A program made the translations under genes and the position numbers. A stretch of DNA of 64,000 nt, taken from assembly GCF_030652235.1 (NCBI RefSeq), contig NZ_JAUSBA010000018.1, positions 1-64,000 on the forward strand, written 5' to 3'. This DNA is from Cypionkella sp. Its GTDB lineage: Bacteria; Pseudomonadota; Alphaproteobacteria; Rhodobacterales; Rhodobacteraceae. This document shows positions 25,481 to 35,450 of this stretch, one piece after another (positions within the stretch are counted from its first letter, which is position 1; every line of letters begins with the position of its first letter). Under the pieces are notes generated by a model. The model was given only the letters and a program-made list of their open reading frames with translations. It was not told the DNA's origin and did not search any database.

Positions 25481-27819
25481 CCAAGGGTAAACCGCTCCCA
25501 CACGATTCTGCCCCCCTGCACGTCACAGGCCAAGCCCGCTATCTTGACGACATTCCGCTGCCCGCAGGCACCTTGCACGCCGCCTTTGGCCTGTCCCCCT
25601 GCGCCCACGGCACCATCACCGACATTGACCTTTCCGCCGTCCGCGCAGCCCCCGGTGTGATCAAAACCTATGCCAGCGCCGACTTCACCGAGATGCCCGA
25701 TTGCTCGCCCTCCACCCATGACGAACCGCTGCTCGCCACGGGTAAAGTCCACTACATCGGCCAACCCGTCTTCCTTGTCATCGCCGACACCCATCTCAAC
25801 GCCCGCAAAGCCGCGCGCTTGGGCAAAATAACCTACGCCGACCTCCCCGCCTTGCTGACGGTGGACGACGCCCTCAAAGCCAATTCCCGGTTTGAGCAAG
25901 GCCCGATCATCTGGACCAAAGGCGACGCCGCCAAAGCCATCGCCACCGCCGCACAAATCATCGAAGGCACTATGGACGTCGGCGGCCAAGAACACTTCTA
26001 CCTCGAAGGCCAGATCGCCGCCGCCATCCCACAAGAAGACGGCGTGCATATCTATTCCTCGACCCAACACCCGACCGAGATTCAACACAAAGTCGCCCAC
26101 GCCCTGCACCTTCCCATGAGCGCTGTCCGCGTCGAAACCCGCCGCATGGGCGGTGGTTTCGGCGGCAAGGAATCCCAGGGCAACGCCCTCGCCATCGCCT
26201 GCGCCATTGCTGCCCGCGACCTGAATAAACCCTGCAAAATGCGCTACGACCGCGACGACGATATGATGATCACTGGCAAACGCCACGATCTGCGCATCAG
26301 CTACCGCGCCGGGATCGACGCGCAAGGCCGCATCTTAGGGATAGATTTCACCCATCTCGTCCGCTGCGGCTGGGCGCAAGATCTGTCGCTCGCCGTCGCC
26401 GACCGGGCCATGCTGCACGCCGACAACTGCTATCACCTCCCCGACATCCGCATTGAATCGCACCGCCTGAAAACCAACACCCAATCCGCCACCGCATACC
26501 GGGGCTTCGGTGGCCCGCAGGGCATCATCGGGATTGAGCGGGTGATCGACCACGTCGCCCACGCGCTGAAAAAAGACCCCAACGAGATCCGCAAACTCAA
26601 CTACTATCGCGCCGCGCAACCCACCGGGCCCGGCACAGGTCACCGCATAGGCTCCACCTATTCCCCCACCAACGCGCAGGCGCAAACCACCCCCTATTTC
26701 ATGGAGGTCGAGGATTTCATCGGCCAAGACATCCACGACGCCTTGGAGAAATCGAGCAATTACCAAGCCCGCCGTACTGAAATCGCCGCTTGGAATAGCA
26801 CTAACCCAATCTTGAAGCGCGGCCTCGCCTTCACCCCGGTAAAGTTCGGCATCTCCTTTACCCTGACATGGCTGAACCAAGCCGGAGCCCTCGTGCATGT
26901 CTATCAAGACGGCTCGATCCACCTCAACCACGGCGGCACCGAGATGGGCCAGGGCCTGAACCAAAAGGTCGCGCAAGTCGCGGCCTCGGTGTTCGGCGTC
27001 GACGCGTCGCAGGTGAAAATCACCGCCACCGACACTGCAAAAGTGCCCAACACCTCGGCCACCGCCGCCTCGTCGGGGGCCGATATGAACGGCATGGCCG
27101 CGCAAAACGCCTGCGAGATCATCCGCGCCCGCATGGCCGATTTCCTTGCCGACAAGCTTGGCACCCAGCCCAACGAAGTCCGCTTTGAGAACGGCACCGT
27201 GCGGGCGGGCGGCGAATCCTATCCCTTTGCCCAAATCGCCGCATGGGCCTACCAAGCCCGCATCTCGCTGTCCTCAACCGGCTTCTACGCCACCCCAAAA
27301 ATCAACTGGGACCGTGTGAAAGGCAAAGGCCGCCCGTTCCTCTACTTCGCCTATGGTGCCGCCATCACCGAGGTCGTGATCGACAGCCTCACCGGCGAAA
27401 ACCGCATCCTGCGCACCGATATATTGCACGACGCCGGAACCAGCCTGAACCCCGCCCTCGACATCGGCCAGGTCGAGGGCGCTTATGTCCAAGGCGCAGG
27501 CTGGCTGACCACCGAAGAACTGGTCTGGAACGCCAAAGGTGCTTTGACCACCCACGCCCCCAGCACCTACAAAATCCCCGCCTGCTCCGACCGCCCGCCG
27601 ATTTTCAACGTCGCCCTTTGGGATAAACCCAACCGCGAAGACACCGTCGGCAAATCCAAAGCTGTGGGCGAGCCGCCGTTCAACCTTGGCATCTCCGCCT
27701 TCCTCGCCCTGTCTGACGCGATAGCCGCCTGCGGAGACGGCACGCGCTATCCAAACCTCGATGCCCCCGCCACCCCCGAACGCATCCTCAAAGCCGTGCA
27801 AGATCAGCGCCATGTTTGA
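25477..27819 (+). CDS. xdhB: Xanthine dehydrogenase large (molybdopterin) subunit
   Basis: A 780-residue molybdenum subunit that carries the hydroxylation site for xanthine. Visible are [13 protein letters not shown] (about 223-235) in the cofactor-binding region, YRGFGGPQG, and [10 protein letters not shown] near residue 730 with the catalytic Glu. The start at 25477 overlaps the xdhA stop as ATGA; an in-frame upstream ATG lies inside xdhA and is rejected. The next gene, xdhC, begins within its last codons, so all three are translationally linked. Confidence 0.95.
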   Translation: MTKGKPLPHDSAPLHVTGQARYLDDIPLPAGTLHAAFGLSPCAHGTITDIDLSAVRAAPGVIKTYASADFTEMPDCSPSTHDEPLLATGKVHYIGQPVFLVIADTHLNARKAARLGKITYADLPALLTVDDALKANSRFEQGPIIWTKGDAAKAIATAAQIIEGTMDVGGQEHFYLEGQIAAAIPQEDGVHIYSSTQHPTEIQHKVAHALHLPMSAVRVETRRMGGGFGGKESQGNALAIACAIAARDLNKPCKMRYDRDDDMMITGKRHDLRISYRAGIDAQGRILGIDFTHLVRCGWAQDLSLAVADRAMLHADNCYHLPDIRIESHRLKTNTQSATAYRGFGGPQGIIGIERVIDHVAHALKKDPNEIRKLNYYRAAQPTGPGTGHRIGSTYSPTNAQAQTTPYFMEVEDFIGQDIHDALEKSSNYQARRTEIAAWNSTNPILKRGLAFTPVKFGISFTLTWLNQAGALVHVYQDGSIHLNHGGTEMGQGLNQKVAQVAASVFGVDASQVKITATDTAKVPNTSATAASSGADMNGMAAQNACEIIRARMADFLADKLGTQPNEVRFENGTVRAGGESYPFAQIAAWAYQARISLSSTGFYATPKINWDRVKGKGRPFLYFAYGAAITEVVIDSLTGENRILRTDILHDAGTSLNPALDIGQVEGAYVQGAGWLTTEELVWNAKGALTTHAPSTYKIPACSDRPPIFNVALWDKPNREDTVGKSKAVGEPPFNLGISAFLALSDAIAACGDGTRYPNLDAPATPERILKAVQDQRHV

Positions 27820-28756
27820 CTTAGAAACACTCACCGAAACCGTTACCCAACACGGCCCTACCGCCCGCGTCGTCATCGCCGCCCACCAAGGCTCCTCCCC
27901 CCGTGAAGTCGGCGCATCCATGCTGGTCTGGTCTTCAGGCCAATCCGGCACCATCGGCGGCGGCGCCCTAGAACATCAAGCCACCCAACACGCCCGCAGC
28001 CTTCTCGCCACAAAAGAAAAATCCCTCACCCACACCGCCCTCGGCCCCAAACTAAACCAATGCTGCGGCGGGGCCGTCACCCTGTTCACCGAAGTGTTTA
28101 CTGCCGAAACCCTCCCCGAACCGAACTCGCTGATCGCCCGCCCCACCAACGACACGGCAATGCCCCTTGCCGTCAAACGCCTGCTCGCCACCGCCCGCAA
28201 CCAAGGCGCACTCCCCGCCCCGCACCTGATGCAAGGCTGGATGATCGAACCACTCGCCCATCCCACACGCCAGCTTTGGATCTGGGGCGCAGGCCACGTC
28301 GGGCGCGCCCTAATACACACACTCGCCCCGCTCTCCGATCTACACATCACTTGGATCGACACCGCCCCCAGCCGCTTCCCCTTTACCATCCCCGACAACA
28401 CCACCGCCCTGCCCGTCGAAACCCCCACCAACGCCACCGAACTCGCCCCCCGCAACGCCGAGCACCTGATCCTCACCTATTCGCACGCCCTCGACCTTGA
28501 TCTCTGCCACCGCCTGCTGCTGCACGGCTTCCAATCGCTGGGCCTGATCGGATCACAAACCAAATGGGCCCGCTTCCAATCCCGCCTGCGCGCCCTTGGC
28601 CATACCCCGCAAACCATCGCCAAAATCACCTGCCCGATTGGCGACCCCAGCCTTGGCAAACACCCAAATGCCATCGCCATTGGCGTCGCCGCCCAGCTGC
28701 TGCGCCCCACCGCACAGGCGGGCCACAGCCTAACCGCCCCCAGCCGCAGCGCTTGA
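27812..28756 (+). CDS. xdhC: Xanthine dehydrogenase accessory protein XdhC
   Basis: A 314-residue chaperone that binds molybdenum cofactor, promotes its sulfuration and inserts it into XdhB. The N-terminal XdhC/CoxI domain (VIAAHQGSSPREVGASMLV, then GTIGGGALEHQA) and the C-terminal Rossmann-like domain (LWIWGAGHVGRALIHTL; GLIGSQTKWARF) are intact. The ATG at 27812 overlaps the xdhB stop by 8 bases. It ends the xdh operon; a deaminase gene follows after 49 bases. Confidence 0.93.
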   Translation: MFDLETLTETVTQHGPTARVVIAAHQGSSPREVGASMLVWSSGQSGTIGGGALEHQATQHARSLLATKEKSLTHTALGPKLNQCCGGAVTLFTEVFTAETLPEPNSLIARPTNDTAMPLAVKRLLATARNQGALPAPHLMQGWMIEPLAHPTRQLWIWGAGHVGRALIHTLAPLSDLHITWIDTAPSRFPFTIPDNTTALPVETPTNATELAPRNAEHLILTYSHALDLDLCHRLLLHGFQSLGLIGSQTKWARFQSRLRALGHTPQTIAKITCPIGDPSLGKHPNAIAIGVAAQLLRPTAQAGHSLTAPSRSA

Positions 28757-28805
28757 CGCCAAAGCGAAAACCCTCAACCCTGCCGCAAACCTCCAAGGGG
28801 CACCC

Positions 28806-30095
28806 ATGTTCGATCTGATCCTAAGAAACGCCAACCTCCCCGATGGCCGCAAAGGCCACGATATCGCCATCACGGCCAATAAAATCGCCGAAATCGCCCC
28901 GAACATCCAAGCCACCGCCCGAGAAGAAATCGACGCCACAGGCCGCCTCGCCTCGCCCCCCTTCGTCGATCCACATTTTCACATGGACGCCACCCTGTCG
29001 CTCGGCCTGCCACGGATGAACCGCTCCGGCACGCTGCTCGAAGGCATCGCCCTATGGGGGGAACTCCGCCCCACCCTCACCATCGACGCCCTCGTTGCCC
29101 GCGCCCTGCGCTACTGCGACCTCGCCGTCACCCAAGGCCTGCTGGCGATCCGCACCCATGTCGACACCTCCGACCCCAAACTCATCACCGTGCAGGCGAT
29201 GCTAGAGGTCAAGGCCCGCGTCAAACCCTACATCGACCTGCAACTCGTCGCTTTCCCGCAAGACGGCTACTTCCGCGCCTCCGAAGGCGTCACATCCCTG
29301 ACCCGCGCCCTTGACATGGGCGTCGACATCGTCGGCGGCATCCCGCATTTTGAGCGCACCATGGCCGAAGGCCAGGCCAGCGTCGAAGCCCTCTGCCGCC
29401 TTGCCGCCGAGCGTGGCCTACCCGTCGATATGCATTGCGATGAAACCGATGACCCCAACTCTCGCCATGTCGAAACCCTCGCCCAGCAAACCATCCGCCA
29501 CGGGCTGCAAGGCCGCGTTGCAGGCTCTCACCTCACATCCATGCATTCGATGGACAATTACTACGTCTCGAAACTGATCCCGCTGATCGCGGAATCGCAG
29601 ATGAACGTGATCCCCAATCCGCTGATCAACATCATGCTGCAGGGCCGTCACGACACCTATCCCAAACGCCGCGGCATGACCCGGGTGCCCGAACTGATGG
29701 CCGCTGGCATCAATGTCTCGTTCGGCCATGATTGCGTGATGGACCCGTGGTACGCGATGGGCTCGGGCGATATGCTGGAAGTTGGCCATATGGCGATCCA
29801 CTCTGCGCAAATGGGCAGCCTTGAGGATAAAACCAAAATCTTCAACGCCCTGACCGTGAACTCGGCCAAAACCATGGGCCTGCAAAACTACGGGCTGGAA
29901 AAAGGCCGCAACGCCGATCTGATCCTGCTGCAAGCCCGCGACCCCGCCGAGGCGCTCCGCCTGAAAGCCACCAAACTCTTGGTGATCAAAGCGGGCAAAA
30001 TCATCGCCCGCACCCCGGCGCGTGTCGGCGCTTTGTTCCTAGAAGGCCGCCCGTCCGAAATCGACCCAGCGCTAGACTTCGCGCCAGAGTACTAG
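28806..30095 (+). CDS. codA: Cytosine deaminase (CodA-type amidohydrolase)
   Basis: A 429-residue metal-dependent amidohydrolase. The order of motifs follows E. coli CodA: DPHFHMDATLS (first HxH), DMHCDETDDPNSRHVETLA (His and Glu of the proton shuttle), and SFGHDCVMDPWYAMGSGDM with the metal-binding Asp. It converts cytosine to uracil; related enzymes act on isoguanine or other bases, so specificity is not certain. It lies 49 bases after xdhC on the same strand, in a nucleobase-use region. Its TAG stop shares the sequence ctag with the stop of a truncated tetR remnant on the other strand. Confidence 0.85.
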   Translation: MFDLILRNANLPDGRKGHDIAITANKIAEIAPNIQATAREEIDATGRLASPPFVDPHFHMDATLSLGLPRMNRSGTLLEGIALWGELRPTLTIDALVARALRYCDLAVTQGLLAIRTHVDTSDPKLITVQAMLEVKARVKPYIDLQLVAFPQDGYFRASEGVTSLTRALDMGVDIVGGIPHFERTMAEGQASVEALCRLAAERGLPVDMHCDETDDPNSRHVETLAQQTIRHGLQGRVAGSHLTSMHSMDNYYVSKLIPLIAESQMNVIPNPLINIMLQGRHDTYPKRRGMTRVPELMAAGINVSFGHDCVMDPWYAMGSGDMLEVGHMAIHSAQMGSLEDKTKIFNALTVNSAKTMGLQNYGLEKGRNADLILLQARDPAEALRLKATKLLVIKAGKIIARTPARVGALFLEGRPSEIDPALDFAPEY

Positions 30096-30238
30096 GCGAG
30101 GCTCTCGCGCTTCGCCCCGGCGGTCAACTCGTCCATCGACGTTGCGGCAAAGCCCTGTTCACCAAAGGCTTTACGCCCCGCCACGATCAGCTTGGGGCGG
30201 GTTTCTTCCATCATCGCACTGCGATGTTTCGCGGCCAT
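30092..30238 (-). pseudogene. Truncated TetR-family regulator (N-terminal remnant)
   Basis: Only 48 residues remain: MAAKHRSAMMEETRPKLIVA, GRKAFGEQGFAATSMDELTA, GAKRESLA, stop. The first 40 match the start of a TetR DNA-binding domain up to the middle of the helix-turn-helix. A complete regulator is about 190 residues. The frame runs straight into the 3' end of codA, so the rest has been deleted or replaced. It is divergent from a broken ridA-like gene, the usual partner arrangement. Confidence 0.7.
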
Positions 30239-30374
30239 TTTGCCTACTTTCACATACGCGACGCATCCATATTGACATGCGACTCGAATGTAAAATCCAA
30301 GACAGAACGTGTAGCCGCTTCTGTCACTGGCTTTTCTACTGGGTTCCCCAAACCAAACCCAAAAGAAGTTCCAA

Positions 30375-30767
30375 ATGATACAGCGCAGCGCCATCTTCCC
30401 GGCCAACCGCCACGCGCTTGACGCGGTGCACGGCTATTCCGCCGCGATCCGCTCGGGCGATGGTTTGTGCGTATCGGGCCAAGTCGGCAGCGGCAGCGAC
30501 AGCAGTCCGAATCCGGGTTTTGAGGCCCAAGTCCGGCTTGCGTTTTCAAATCTGGCCGACACACCCAACGCCGCAGGTTACAGCTTCGACGGTATCGTGG
30601 ATGTGACCTGCTTCCACGCCGAACCCGAAACCCAGCTCCCCACCATCATGCAGGGGAAAGCCGAAATCCTGCCATCCGCGCCCGATCGAAATTGGACGGC
30701 CCTCGGGGTGACATAGCGCGCGAGTTTTGAGGTTGAAATCAAGCTAACCGCGCGTATCCCCGATTGA
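30375..30767 (+). pseudogene. RidA-family gene with an in-frame amber stop
   Basis: The frame codes for a RidA/YjgF-type protein (imine deaminase family): FDGIVDVTCFHAEPETQLPT and APDRNWTALGVT match the family. It then hits TAG at 30714-30716, where the family has Trp (GVTWL...). The same frame continues after the stop as RASFEVEIKLTARIPD and ends at TGA 30765-30767, just like an intact RidA C-terminus (130 residues in total). A TGG to TAG change would explain it. The lost C-terminal strand makes a functional trimer unlikely. Confidence 0.85.
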
Positions 30768-30894
30768 ATCAGGCGCATAACGCCCTGCGCAGATCACGCA
30801 AGTCGCCTCCGATATGTGAAAAGGCCACCCTGCAGACAGCATTGCATAGGGTGCTGCCCGCGTCACAGACCCTGATTTATGACTTCATAAATCG

Positions 30895-31377
30895 CTACCC
30901 CCAAACCCCGACATGCACCAACGCCGCCTCATCCTCCAGCATCGGCCCAATCACCTCAATCTGCCGCTGCCCCGCCGCAAACACCACCCGACACGGCAAA
31001 TCCAGCGTCGGATTCTCCGGGTGGTTGCCGGTCATCTCTTTCAACAGTTGCTCTGACATCCCGTAAACAACGCGGCGTAACCCGGTCCAATAAATCGCCC
31101 CCGAACACATCGCGCAGGGCTCGGCCGAGGTGTAAATCGTACACTCTCGCAGCAATTCCGCTGGCAAACTGGTCGAGGCCCGCGTCATCAAAACCCGCTC
31201 GGCATGACCCGTCATATCGTGATCCGGCATAAAAGCATTGTGCTGCGTCATCAGCACCGCGCCATCCGGCCCGACCAAAATCGAGGCGAACGGATGCACC
31301 CCGGCGTCCCGCGCTTTCGCGGATTCGGCAATCGCCAGCCGCAACAGCGACACATGATCCAGTGCTTCACCCGCCAT
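30895..31377 (-). CDS. CDA-fold nucleoside/guanine deaminase
   Basis: A 160-residue zinc-dependent deaminase. The active site is GHAERVLM (zinc His and catalytic Glu) and SAEPCAMCSGAIYW (two zinc Cys). The family includes bacillus-type guanine deaminase and TadA; the context of xanthine dehydrogenase and a purine importer favours guanine deaminase, which would feed xanthine to XdhAB. The start at 31377 has aaggag 7 bases upstream on the minus strand. Specificity is inferred from neighbours. Confidence 0.8.
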   Translation of the reverse strand: MAGEALDHVSLLRLAIAESAKARDAGVHPFASILVGPDGAVLMTQHNAFMPDHDMTGHAERVLMTRASTSLPAELLRECTIYTSAEPCAMCSGAIYWTGLRRVVYGMSEQLLKEMTGNHPENPTLDLPCRVVFAAGQRQIEVIGPMLEDEAALVHVGVWG

Positions 31378-31852
31378 CGCCCGCTCCTTTTCTGTCCCAA
31401 TATCTGATGACAGAGTCACCGCTTCCCCGCCCGCAAGCAAGCCAAGTTTCGCCCCCATTCTGCGGCATAATTCAGCAGCTGCTTCTGGCTTTGCCTACAA
31501 ATACAGCGACACAACCCACGCCGCATCCGCATCCATGCACCATGACACTCTATATCACCTTGATATTGATATATTTTCAGACATTCACCCAATCCTATAA
31601 ATCCGCCCCCTCGGCAGACGCGGCGCTTGCGACAGCAAAGCCATCCGGTCTAACCTGCCTAAGCTTAACTGCGCAAAAACCCAGCATCTGCTGCCCTCTC
31701 AAAAAAAACGCCGGCCCGCCGCTTTCAAGAAAAACCAACGCAATTAAGCGCGGAAACCTTGAAAGTCTTTCAACCTCAATCCGCATAGCCACCGCCCCAC
31801 GCAACAGTGTCCACTACGCCACCACCCCTCAGCCCGAAGGACCACGCACCCG
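31378..31852. other. AT-rich promoter region between divergent deaminase and importer genes
   Basis: No gene is supported; the open frame through it has no family resemblance. It contains an inverted repeat TATATCA (31551-31557) / TGATATA (31567-31573), a possible operator for the purine genes on either side. The region is much richer in A and T than its surroundings. Confidence 0.45.
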
Positions 31853-33409
31853 ATGCAAACGCCGCCACGCCTTGATCTTTCGGGCATCACCAAACGCTTC
31901 CCCGGCGTGCTTGCCAATGATCAGGTCAGCTTTGCGGTGCAACCCGGCGAGATCCATGCGCTGCTGGGCGAAAATGGCGCGGGCAAGTCGACGCTGGTGA
32001 AGATGATCTACGGCATCATGCAGCCCGACGCCGGAGAAATCCGCTGGAACGGTGCGCGCATCACCATCGCCAACCCCAAAGCCGCCCGCAAACTCGGCAT
32101 CGGCATGGTGTTCCAGCATTTCTCGCTGTTTGAGGCGATGACGGTCTTGGAAAATATCGCCCTCGGTATGGACGCCAAAATCCCCGCCCGCGATCTTGAG
32201 GCGAAAATCCTCTCCGTCATGCAACAATACGGGTTAAAACTCGAACCCCACCGCATTGTCTCGACCCTTTCGGTGGGTGAGCGCCAACGCATTGAGATCG
32301 TCCGCGCTTTGCTCTTGAACCCCAACCTGCTGATCATGGACGAACCGACTTCGGTGCTGACCCCGCAAGAAGTCGAACAACTGTTCGTCGTGCTGCGGCA
32401 ACTGGCGAAAGAAGGCTGCTCGATCCTCTACATCTCCCACAAACTGCATGAAATCAAAGCGCTGTGTGATGCCGCCACCATCCTGCGCGGCGGGAAATTG
32501 GTCGATACCTGCGATCCGGCGAAGGAAACTTCGCGCTCGATGGCCGAGAAGATGATCGGCGGCAGCCTGAAAGACATCCAACGCGGCGAGGGGCGCGCCT
32601 TGGGCAGCGCCAAGCTGGCCGTGCAGGGCCTTAGCATCCCGAAAGACGGCCCCTTCGGTATCGCGCTGAAAGACATCAGCTTTTCGGTCAAAGCGGGCGA
32701 GATTTTCGGCATCGCGGGCGTCGCGGGCAACGGTCAGAACGCCCTGCTGCTCGCGCTTTCCGGTGAAACCCCGTCGCAAAACCCCGACGCCATCCAGATC
32801 GATGGCAGCAAAATCGCCGCTCTCACCGCCAAACAACGCCGCCTTGCGGGGATGGCAAGCGTCCCCGAGGAACGCAACGGCCACGCCGCCGTGCCCGATT
32901 TCAGCCTGTCCGACAACGCTATCCTGACCGCGCGCGACCGCATGGGCATGGTGTCGGGCGGGATGGTCAACGCGCGTTCCGCGCGCACCTACGCAGGCGA
33001 GGTGATCGCCGCCTTCTCGGTCAAAGCCACCGGCCCCGCGGCGATGGCCGACTCACTCTCGGGTGGCAATCTGCAAAAGTTCATAATGGGCCGCGAGATC
33101 ATGCAGAAACCGCAGGTTCTGGTGGTCAGCCAGCCGACCTGGGGCGTCGACGCCGGGGCGGCCGCTGCGATCCATCAGGCGCTGGTAGACCTTGCCGCCA
33201 CCGGATCGGCCATCGTGGTGATCAGCCAAGACCTTGATGAACTGCTCTCGCTCTGCGACACCCTTGCGGTGATCAACGAAGGGCACCTGTCGAAACCGAT
33301 GCCGGTCGCAGGCGCCAATATTGAAGAAATCGGCCTGCTCATGGGCGGTGTCCACGGCGACCCCAACGCGCCAACCCACATCTCCAGCGAGGTCGCCCAT
33401 GCGTATTAA
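31853..33409 (+). CDS. ABC transporter ATP-binding protein, double domain (BMP-type nucleoside/purine importer)
   Basis: A 518-residue fusion of two ATPase domains. Domain 1 has Walker A GENGAGKS, signature LSVGERQ and Walker B LLIMDEPTSVL. Domain 2 (from about residue 260) has a degenerate Walker A (GVAGNGQN), signature LSGGNLQK and VSQPTWGVD in place of the usual DEPT. This is the RbsA-like architecture of nucleoside importers of the BMP class. It is followed by two permeases and a BMP binding protein with overlapping or close starts. It likely imports purine nucleosides or bases for the deaminases and xanthine dehydrogenase nearby. Confidence 0.9.
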   Translation: MQTPPRLDLSGITKRFPGVLANDQVSFAVQPGEIHALLGENGAGKSTLVKMIYGIMQPDAGEIRWNGARITIANPKAARKLGIGMVFQHFSLFEAMTVLENIALGMDAKIPARDLEAKILSVMQQYGLKLEPHRIVSTLSVGERQRIEIVRALLLNPNLLIMDEPTSVLTPQEVEQLFVVLRQLAKEGCSILYISHKLHEIKALCDAATILRGGKLVDTCDPAKETSRSMAEKMIGGSLKDIQRGEGRALGSAKLAVQGLSIPKDGPFGIALKDISFSVKAGEIFGIAGVAGNGQNALLLALSGETPSQNPDAIQIDGSKIAALTAKQRRLAGMASVPEERNGHAAVPDFSLSDNAILTARDRMGMVSGGMVNARSARTYAGEVIAAFSVKATGPAAMADSLSGGNLQKFIMGREIMQKPQVLVVSQPTWGVDAGAAAAIHQALVDLAATGSAIVVISQDLDELLSLCDTLAVINEGHLSKPMPVAGANIEEIGLLMGGVHGDPNAPTHISSEVAHAY

Positions 33410-34490
33410 GCTGGAAAAACGCTCCGTCCCCAGCACCTTCATGCTGATCGCCACCCCCATCGCCTCGGTGCTGCTGACCATGCTGATCGGCGTCATCGTG
33501 TTCGACGCCATCGGCATCGACGGCCAGCGCGCCGTGGTCGATATTTTCCTGACCCCGATCCTCGCCAGCTACAAATGGCAGGACGTCGCCGTCAAAGCCG
33601 CCCCCTTGATCATCATCGCGCTTGGCCTCTCGATCGGCAATCGCGCCCAAATCTGGAACATCGGCGCAGAGGGCCAATATGTGCTGGGTGCGCTGTTTGC
33701 CGCGGGCGTCGGCATTGCCGCAGGCCCAACGGGCGGCCCCTTCACCCTGATCCTGATGATCCTTGCTGGCATCGTCGGCGGTGCGGCTTGGGCTGCGATC
33801 CCGGCGTTTCTGAAAACCCGCTGGGACGTCAACGAAATCCTCACCTCCTTGATGCTCACCTATGTCTCGTTCCAAGTCTTGGGCTTCTTGGTCGGCGGCC
33901 CGTGGAAAGACCCCAATGGCCGCAACTTCCCCGCCACAGCACCCCTGCCTGAAAGCCTCACCCTGCCGATCCTGTTCCAAGGCACCACCGTCCACCTTGG
34001 CGTTGCCATCGCTTTGATCCTGCCCTTCGTGTTCTGGGTGCTGATGTCAAAATCCGTCTTCGGCTTTCAGATCCGAGTCGTAGGCTCTGCCCCGCACGCC
34101 GCCCGCCACGGCGGCTTTGACGCCAAGCAAACCATCTGGATGGCCCTGCTGATCGGCGGCGGCATGGCGGGCCTTGCCGGAGCCTTGGAATTCACCGGAT
34201 CGCTGAAAGCCATCAACCTCGGTTTCCCCTCCGGCTACGGCTTTTCCGCCATCATCGTCGCCTTTTTGGGCCGCCTCAATCCCATCGGCTGCCTGATTGC
34301 GGGCTTTGTGCTGGCCGTCACCTATGTCGGCGGCCAAGTCGCGCAAACCACCGTCCATATCCCGAATTCCACCGCTGGCATTTTCCAAGCCATGATGCTG
34401 TTCTTCATCCTCGCCTCAGACATCCTGATCCGCTACCGCGTCCGCTTCATCCCCAAAAAAACCGCCAACTCAACGGAAGCGCACATATGA
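33399..34490 (+). CDS. ABC transporter permease 1 (nucleoside/purine importer)
   Basis: A 363-residue permease with about eight to ten membrane helices, typical of the first permease in BMP-type importers (LSIGNRAQIWNIGAEGQYVLG is the family motif, near residue 79). The ATG at 33399 overlaps the ATPase stop by 11 bases. A longer upstream frame lies inside the ATPase gene and is rejected. It pairs with the second permease, whose start overlaps its stop as ATGA. Confidence 0.9.
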   Translation: MRIKLEKRSVPSTFMLIATPIASVLLTMLIGVIVFDAIGIDGQRAVVDIFLTPILASYKWQDVAVKAAPLIIIALGLSIGNRAQIWNIGAEGQYVLGALFAAGVGIAAGPTGGPFTLILMILAGIVGGAAWAAIPAFLKTRWDVNEILTSLMLTYVSFQVLGFLVGGPWKDPNGRNFPATAPLPESLTLPILFQGTTVHLGVAIALILPFVFWVLMSKSVFGFQIRVVGSAPHAARHGGFDAKQTIWMALLIGGGMAGLAGALEFTGSLKAINLGFPSGYGFSAIIVAFLGRLNPIGCLIAGFVLAVTYVGGQVAQTTVHIPNSTAGIFQAMMLFFILASDILIRYRVRFIPKKTANSTEAHI

Positions 34491-35431
34491 GCCCGGAATT
34501 CATCATCGCCTCGATTGTCACCATCATCGGCCTCACCACGCCGATCCTGCTGGCGGGCTTGGGCGAACTCATCACCGAGAAATCCGGTGTGCTGAACCTC
34601 GGGGTTGAGGGGATGATGCTGATGGGGGCGATCTCGGGCTTTGTCATCACCGCCCTGACCTTCAACCCATGGCTTGGCGTGATCGGAGCAGCCGCAGGCG
34701 GCGCGCTGTCGTCGATGCTGTTCGCCGTTCTCGTGCTGCAACTCAACTCCAACCAAGTCGCCACCGGCCTTGCGCTGTCGATCTTCGGCACCGGCCTGTC
34801 GTCGCTGATCGGCGTATCTTTCACTGGCCGCATCGTGCCGCAGTTTGGCTCGATCTTTCCCGACGTGCTGGCGAAAGACCCGATCTGGAAGCTGTTCTTC
34901 GGCTACTCCCCCCTCGTCTATTTCGCCCTGATCATGGTGCCGCTTACCGCATGGTTCCTGAAATCCACCCGCGCGGGCCTGATCCTGCGCGCAGTCGGCG
35001 AAAACGACCATTCCGCCCATTCCATCGGTTATTCCGTGACAGGCGTGCGTTACGCCGCCATCGCCTTTGGCGGCGCTATGGCAGGCATCGGCGGCGCCTA
35101 TTTCAGCATGGTGATCACCCCAATGTGGGCCGAGAAAATGACCGCCGGACGCGGTTGGATCGCGCTGGCGCTGGTGGTCTTCGCCGGCTGGCGCACCGGG
35201 CGCTTGCTGGCGGGGGCGTATTTTTTCGGCTTCCTGATGTGGCTGGAATTATTTGCCAAGGCCAACGGCTTTGGCCCCAGCCTGCCGTTTATCCAAGCGA
35301 TACCCTCGCAATTCTGGGCGGCTATGCCATACGTTATGACAGTGGTGGCCCTGACCCTGATTTCGTCCCGTGGCAACGTCGGGGCCTCTGCCCCCGCCTG
35401 CCTCGGCAAACCATTCCTACCTTCTACCTAA
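34487..35431 (+). CDS. ABC transporter permease 2 (nucleoside/purine importer)
   Basis: A 314-residue permease, the second membrane subunit of the BMP-type importer. LGELITEKSGVLNLGVEGMM (about residues 23-42) is the family signature in the second permease. It overlaps the first permease by four bases and ends 19 bases before the binding-protein gene, so all four importer genes form one unit. Confidence 0.9.
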   Translation: MSPEFIIASIVTIIGLTTPILLAGLGELITEKSGVLNLGVEGMMLMGAISGFVITALTFNPWLGVIGAAAGGALSSMLFAVLVLQLNSNQVATGLALSIFGTGLSSLIGVSFTGRIVPQFGSIFPDVLAKDPIWKLFFGYSPLVYFALIMVPLTAWFLKSTRAGLILRAVGENDHSAHSIGYSVTGVRYAAIAFGGAMAGIGGAYFSMVITPMWAEKMTAGRGWIALALVVFAGWRTGRLLAGAYFFGFLMWLELFAKANGFGPSLPFIQAIPSQFWAAMPYVMTVVALTLISSRGNVGASAPACLGKPFLPST

Positions 35432-35450
35432 ACACCAACAGGAGAATAAT

